64,000 nt of DNA from Actinosynnema pretiosum. Lineage in GTDB: Bacteria > Actinomycetota > Actinomycetes > Mycobacteriales > Pseudonocardiaceae. The stretch is taken from contig NZ_JAMTCF010000019.1 in NCBI RefSeq assembly GCF_024171695.1, positions 62,001 through 126,000 of the forward strand. The letters run 5' to 3'. The notes beneath the pieces are model-generated. The model saw only the letters and a program-made list of their open reading frames with translations, searched no databases and was not told where the DNA came from. The translations under genes and the position numbers were made by a program. Of the stretch, positions 60,091-64,000 are shown one piece after another; positions within the stretch are counted from its first letter, which is position 1, and each line of letters starts with the position of its first letter.

Positions 60091-60674
60091 GCGACACCGT
60101 CGAGCGTGGTGTCGCCCAGGTCCACCCGGACGGTGCGGGCGGGCGGCGCGGCCGGGTAGGCGCGGCCGGTGTCGACGGGCGCGGACACCACGACGTCCAG
60201 CGACGGCTTCAGCTCGCCGCCGAGCGCGCTCCACACGTCGGCGAACGCGCGGTCCTCCGGCGGCGGGAGCGCGCAGGACATCGGCACCGGCAGCTCCAGC
60301 GCGGCGAGCGAGCCGGTGAGCAGGGTGGCGGGCACGGACTCGTGCTGGAGCAGGCCCACCAGCAGGTCGGACAGCAGGCGGTGCTCGTCCTCGGTGCGCT
60401 GCACCCACGCCGTGACGAGGTAGGACAGCTTGACGTGGCGCGGCGGCAGGCGTCGGGACACGACCTGGCCCCGGTCGTCGTAGGAGTTGAGCATCCCGCG
60501 CTGGCGACGGCGCAGGTCCTCGCGGATGTCGTAGAGGTAGACGTTGACCGTGGGCGCGTTGCGCCGCGCGGCCCAGTCCTTCGTCGGGGCCTCGAAGGCG
60601 ACCTCGACGTCCGTGCCGCTCAGGGCGTGTTCCCTCACCAGGCGTCGGAGCGCCTCGTCCACCTCGTGGATCAT
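60087..60674 (-). CDS. DUF4255 tail terminator-type protein (Afp16-like)
   Basis: 195 residues from ATG 60674 (MIHEVDEALRRLVREHALSG), first gene of the eCIS operon. DUF4255 signatures: PTVNVYLYDIREDLRRRQRG, LSYLVTAWVQRTEDEHRLLS, and the terminal LDVVVSAPVDTGRAY. In AFP/PVC the homolog caps the sheath-tube distal end and sets tube length. Overlaps the AAA+ gene by four bases. Confidence 0.9.
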   Translation of the reverse strand: MIHEVDEALRRLVREHALSGTDVEVAFEAPTKDWAARRNAPTVNVYLYDIREDLRRRQRGMLNSYDDRGQVVSRRLPPRHVKLSYLVTAWVQRTEDEHRLLSDLLVGLLQHESVPATLLTGSLAALELPVPMSCALPPPEDRAFADVWSALGGELKPSLDVVVSAPVDTGRAYPAAPPARTVRVDLGDTTLDGVA

Positions 60675-60999
60675 CGCTCAACCATGCGCCGGGCGGGGGC
60701 GCGACGGGAGCGGCGGTGCGGCGGACCTTGGGGCAGGGCGCGCTGCCCGGAGGGACGACGACAGCTGCCCTCGCGGGCAGCGGGACGGGGGTGTTCGCGG
60801 AGGCCTTCGGAGGCACTCGCAGGGGTTTGACGGGAGCGCCTGCGGGGTGGTCCGGGAACGCGTTAGCTCAGGTGGCGCAAGGGATTGCCCTGATGCCGGG
60901 CTTCACCGGAAGACAGCCGCACTGTTATGTTGCAACTGTCGCAATACATAGCCCTATCGTGTCATTGCCGAGTGGAATCCGCCGGGTGAACATAGCGCC
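60675..60999. promoter_or_regulatory. Divergent control region between eCIS operon and XRE gene
   Basis: 325-bp gap with the start of the eCIS operon on one side and the XRE gene on the other. The right half is AT-richer: TTGCAA (60,930) is followed 19 bp later by TATCGT (60,955), a candidate promoter for the XRE gene. TTGC-N7-GCAA at 60,930-60,944 is a dyad that may be an operator. Confidence 0.5.
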
Positions 61000-61848
61000 A
61001 TGCCAGGAAACGCTTACACGTCGGTGAAGTCGCGCACGGTCGCGGGCGCTCTGCGGACCTACCGCGAGCAGCACGGGCTGAGCTGCGAGGACGTCGCGGG
61101 CGTGCTCGGGGTGTCCTCCAGCAAGATCAGCCGGATGGAGACCGGGAAGAGCGGCCTGCAGGTCGAGGACGTCTCCGCGCTGCTGGGGTACTACAAGGTT
61201 CCCGGCGCCAGGCGCAAGGAACTGCTGGACCTGATGCGGCGCGGCGAGGAGCTGGGCTGGTGGGAGCGGCAGGCCGGGCTGCCCAAGCTGTGGCGGGCGC
61301 TGATCGACTTCGAGAACAAGGCGGAGGCGGTCCACAACTACGAGTCGATGGTCGTGCCGGGATTGGTCCAGACCGCTGAGTACACGCGGGCGCTGATCCG
61401 GTCGCTGGACCCTGCGCTGCCGGAGCACGAGCTGGACGCGCTGGTGACCACGCGGATGGCGCGGCAGGCGGTGCTGAACCGGGCGAGCGCGCCGAGGTAC
61501 CTGGCCGTGCTGCACGAGGCGGCGCTGCGCATCCGGGTCGGTGACGAGGGCGTGATGCGCAGGCAGCTGCGGCACCTGCTGGACGTGGCCGAGCGGCCGA
61601 ACGCGGTGGTGCGGGTGACGCCGATGGGCGCGGGGGCGCACGTCGGCCTGTCGGGGGCGTTCACGCTGCTGGAGTTCGCGCACGAGCCCGCGGTGGTGTT
61701 CGTGGAGAACCAGTCGACGGGGCTGTTCCTGGACGGGGCGGTGGAGGTCGACGGGTACCGGCGGGCGTGGGAGCGGATCGTGGACGTGAGCCTGTCGCCT
61801 GCGGCGACGGTGGAACTGCTGGCGGAGCTGGTGGAGGAGCGGCCTTGA
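61000..61848 (+). CDS. XRE-family regulator with DUF5753
   Basis: 282 residues from ATG 61000. HTH at about 15-70 (RTYREQHGLSCEDVAGVLGV, SSSKISRMETGKSGLQVEDV). From about residue 100 the DUF5753 domain: AVHNYESMVVPGLVQTAEYT, AVLHEAALRIRVGDEGVMRR and LLEFAHEPAVVFVENQSTGL. This is the abundant actinobacterial helper-regulator class paired with DUF397 proteins. The DUF397 gene follows with a 4-base overlap. Confidence 0.92.
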   Translation: MPGNAYTSVKSRTVAGALRTYREQHGLSCEDVAGVLGVSSSKISRMETGKSGLQVEDVSALLGYYKVPGARRKELLDLMRRGEELGWWERQAGLPKLWRALIDFENKAEAVHNYESMVVPGLVQTAEYTRALIRSLDPALPEHELDALVTTRMARQAVLNRASAPRYLAVLHEAALRIRVGDEGVMRRQLRHLLDVAERPNAVVRVTPMGAGAHVGLSGAFTLLEFAHEPAVVFVENQSTGLFLDGAVEVDGYRRAWERIVDVSLSPAATVELLAELVEERP

Positions 61849-62072
61849 CGGACCTCGGCGGTGGCGGCGCGGGCGGGCGTGGCGCGGGCGGGCGTGGCGC
61901 GGGCGGGCACGCGCGGTGGCGCAAGAGCAGCCGGAGCACGAACGTGGCGAACTGCGTGGAGCTGGCGGTGGCGGGGGCGGTGGCGGCGGTGCGCGACTCG
62001 AAGAACCCGGCGGGCGCGGTGCTGGTGTTCCCCCGGCTGCGGTGGGCGGCTTTCCTGGCGGGGTGGCGGTAG
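61845..62072 (+). CDS. DUF397 protein, partner of the XRE regulator
   Basis: 75 residues from TTG 61845, inside the upstream stop (TTGA), with GGAGGAG upstream. DUF397 core WRKSSRSTNVANCVELA followed by AAVRDSKNPAGAVLVFPRLR. The preceding 25 residues are Gly/Arg repeats (GGRGAGGRGAGG) from three 15-bp tandem DNA repeats, which may vary in number. XRE-DUF397 pairs work as toxin-antitoxin-like or development switches. Confidence 0.88.
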   Translation: MTDLGGGGAGGRGAGGRGAGGHARWRKSSRSTNVANCVELAVAGAVAAVRDSKNPAGAVLVFPRLRWAAFLAGWR

Positions 62073-62079
62073 GGGCGGG

Positions 62080-64000
62080 TCACTTGACGCCGAGCTCGTT
62101 CGCTGCGGTGATGGCGCGCCTGAGGAGATCGGGGCGGACGTGGGCGATGGCTGACAGGTCGACCTGGCCGAGCACTTCCAGGAGGCCTGGGTAGTTCCGC
62201 TTCTTGGGGAACTCGTGCCCGGACTCGTGCAGCCGCAGCCAGGCATCAAGGAGCGCCACCTCGTAGGAGGCGGTGCTCCAGCTCCTCCAGACCTTGCCGA
62301 ACACTTCCAGCAGCACCCGGTCGCCGACACCGCGTCCGATGCGGTCGCAGAACATCACCCGGAAGACACTGCTAGCGGCCAAGGGCGTGGTTGCCAGGTC
62401 TGCCAGCATCTGCGCGCTCATCATCAGGTGCCTGCGGAGGTTCTCCAGGACGGTCTCCGGGTACCTGTCGCTCCACCGCAGGTAGCGGTCCAGGTCCACG
62501 GGAAAGTTGTTGAGCTCGACCAGTGAGCGCACGTAGTCCACGTCGAACTGGGATTCGGTCAGCTTGTCCAAGCCGTACCGGAAGATGTTGCTGACCAGAT
62601 CTGCGGTGAAGCAGGCCTCACGGGCGGCTTCGCGCAGGGAGATCGCCCCCTTGACCCAGTCGGCGGACTCCGTGAGAGGTCGCGCCTCCAGGTCGAAGGA
62701 GAGCAGCACCTCCTCTTGGCGCCACGCGACGCGCAGCGTTCCCACCGACCCGGTCCACTCCGCCTCGGTGAGCTGCGAGCGCCAGAAGGAGGTGAGCCGG
62801 TGCCAGTCCCCGACTCCGAAGGAGCGCTTGCCGAACACGGCGGAGAGCAACACCAGGTTGAGGCCGTAGACGGCATACCTGGCGGGTGCGGGTCGGCTCA
62901 CCGGTTGGTACCCGGTTCGCTTTCTGGGGCGCTCTTCACCGCAGATCTCGAACAGCTTCTCCACCAGCAGGGCATGCTCGTCGCGCTTCAGGTCCGAGGC
63001 TGCGAGCTCCAAGAGGAAGTCGATGACGGATTTGCGCGTGGTAAGCGGGGTGAACGAGAGGAGTGCGTGGAGCTCATCGTCATCAGGCCGCTGGAAAGCA
63101 GCCCGACGCTTGCGGTTCGACTCGTACTCGTGCAACTCAGCCAGGAGGCTCCAGATGGACCTCGCCACCAGGTACTCGCCAAAAGTGGCGTGCAGGAACT
63201 CGTAAGCCCGCAACCGCTGCGCGTCCCTGGTGGCCTCCGCGAGCTGCACGAAGAAGAACCGCCCGAGAATCGCGCCACCGGGGCTGAGCGGCGTACGCAT
63301 CCCAGGTCCGCGCGTTTGCTTCCGCTCCTCGAGCAAGGCCTGCATGTCGTCGTCCAGGTCCTTCTCGGTGACCCACTGGGTCCCGCGATGGAACATCGCG
63401 AAGGCGACCACGGACAACCGCTCGAGCTCGGCCTCGACATCCGTCTGGAAGCTGGCGTCAGCGCGCCCCAAGTCGCCCTTCCCCACCTCGCGTTGGACGA
63501 ACCTGATAAGCAACCGCTCGTAGAGCCCGCCCTGGCCGATGTCGCCTTGGTCGCGCAGGGCGTTGTCGTCCGCGTCGTAGAGGGCGAGCATCAGCAGGAG
63601 CAGCGGCTGCACTGCGAGGTCGTGGTGCTTCAGCGCGGTCTGCGGGGCCAGCGGCGCCAGACCACGCCGCTCGAAGTAGCGGGCGTTCAACCGGCCCCAC
63701 TTCTCCAACCACCGGACGACGTGCCGCTCGCTGAACGGGGCCAATCGCAGCACGTCGGCGCCTGCGGGGATGGCCATGCCGCCCGCGACGCCGATCCGGC
63801 TGGTCACCACCACCGCCACCGGGCACCCGCGCTCGGCGCAGTCGCGCTGGAAGCGCTGGACGTTCTCCAGGTAGTTGGTCTGGCTGACACCGGTGGCCTG
63901 GAGGTGCTCGTCGAAGCCGTCGAGCAGGACGACGAGCAGCGCGCCACCCGCGTTCGCGGCTTCGCCGTAGGAGAGGTTCTTGGCCACAGCGAGATCGTCG
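62080..64000 (-). CDS. STAND (NACHT-like) NTPase, 5' part outside the window
   Basis: At least 640 residues; the frame stays open to the window edge, so N-terminal effector and Walker A lie beyond it. Visible are Walker B LLVVLLDGFDEHL, the sensor VAVVVTSRIG, and helical blocks YLENVQRFQRDCAERGCPVA and RAYEFLHATFGEYLVARSIW that follow the NACHT core in this family. The long C-terminal region (from about residue 340) is alpha-helical without clear repeats. Such proteins are signal-transducing NTPases, many of them phage-defence sensors. Separated by 8 bp from the convergent DUF397 gene. Confidence 0.8.
   Translation of the reverse strand, partial: DDLAVAKNLSYGEAANAGGALLVVLLDGFDEHLQATGVSQTNYLENVQRFQRDCAERGCPVAVVVTSRIGVAGGMAIPAGADVLRLAPFSERHVVRWLEKWGRLNARYFERRGLAPLAPQTALKHHDLAVQPLLLLMLALYDADDNALRDQGDIGQGGLYERLLIRFVQREVGKGDLGRADASFQTDVEAELERLSVVAFAMFHRGTQWVTEKDLDDDMQALLEERKQTRGPGMRTPLSPGGAILGRFFFVQLAEATRDAQRLRAYEFLHATFGEYLVARSIWSLLAELHEYESNRKRRAAFQRPDDDELHALLSFTPLTTRKSVIDFLLELAASDLKRDEHALLVEKLFEICGEERPRKRTGYQPVSRPAPARYAVYGLNLVLLSAVFGKRSFGVGDWHRLTSFWRSQLTEAEWTGSVGTLRVAWRQEEVLLSFDLEARPLTESADWVKGAISLREAAREACFTADLVSNIFRYGLDKLTESQFDVDYVRSLVELNNFPVDLDRYLRWSDRYPETVLENLRRHLMMSAQMLADLATTPLAASSVFRVMFCDRIGRGVGDRVLLEVFGKVWRSWSTASYEVALLDAWLRLHESGHEFPKKRNYPGLLEVLGQVDLSAIAHVRPDLLRRAITAANELGVK

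Noticed and set aside
55461-60674. Prophage tail remnant rather than eCIS
   Set aside because: DUF4157, AAA+ Afp15-like ATPase, DUF4255 and DUF6760 are eCIS markers, and capsid, portal, terminase and lysis genes are absent.
44267-60674. Type VI secretion system
   Set aside because: No TssJ/L/M membrane complex or ClpV, a single long sheath protein instead of TssB/TssC, and DUF4157 presence all point to eCIS.

Overview
The window is a very GC-rich chromosomal segment with GTG/TTG starts, 4-base start/stop overlaps, WhiB, SigF-type and ECF sigma regulators, a MerR/GarA/glycine-cleavage block in mycobacterial order, and an XRE-DUF397 pair. These point to a filamentous actinomycete, most likely a Pseudonocardiales member close to Actinosynnema/Saccharothrix. 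The genus is inferred, not proven.

Left part (0-16 kb): the 3' end of a secreted GH9 cellulase with a CBM2, an SDR, a Tat-exported class A beta-lactamase-like protein, a Dyp-type peroxidase, a LacI regulator, a pair of CNNM/CorC-type ion transporters behind a proline-rich leader ORF, a putative glycosylase, a solute-binding/VWA protein, and an ArsR regulator divergent from an MFS exporter. Between these genes lie arrays of a 19-21 bp palindrome (core GAACGGNCCGTTC) and several microsatellites.

Middle (16-39 kb): gcvP under a tandem glycine riboswitch, then MerR, bifunctional nuclease, FtsR-like MerR, GarA, gcvH and a CDP-alcohol phosphatidyltransferase, the order known from mycobacteria. Next come a partner-switching module (STAS, HATPase-STAS, RsbW, SigF-type sigma), a WhiB3/WhiD-like protein, a membrane protease, an aldo/keto reductase, a DUF4383 protein, an ECF sigma/ZAS anti-sigma pair, a second large palindrome array, a DUF1996 lipoprotein, PadR, a radical SAM enzyme, a NarL-type two-component pair, and a LuxR protein with a degenerate receiver.

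Right part (39.6-60.7 kb): a complete extracellular-type contractile injection system (eCIS) locus, about 18 genes all on the minus strand. It encodes a DUF4255 terminator, AAA+ ATPase, eCIS-core (DUF4157) protein, sheath, two tube proteins, DUF6760, a 918-residue disordered protein rich in VQR motifs, LysM hub adaptor, VgrG-like spike, PAAR tip, gp25, baseplate J, tail protein I, and three membrane or exported proteins (zinc-ribbon/TM/discoidin-like, TolB/VWA/DUF11, Ig-like/TM/coiled-coil). No tail-fibre gene is visible, which fits the cytoplasmic actinobacterial CIS type that acts on its own cell. The window ends with an XRE/DUF397 pair and a truncated STAND (NACHT-like) NTPase.

The most interesting items are the eCIS locus with its unusual accessory proteins, the GAACGGNCCGTTC palindrome family, the proline-rich leader ORF overlapping the CNNM transporter start, the GarA homolog lacking the PknG phospho-threonine, and the tandem glycine riboswitch.
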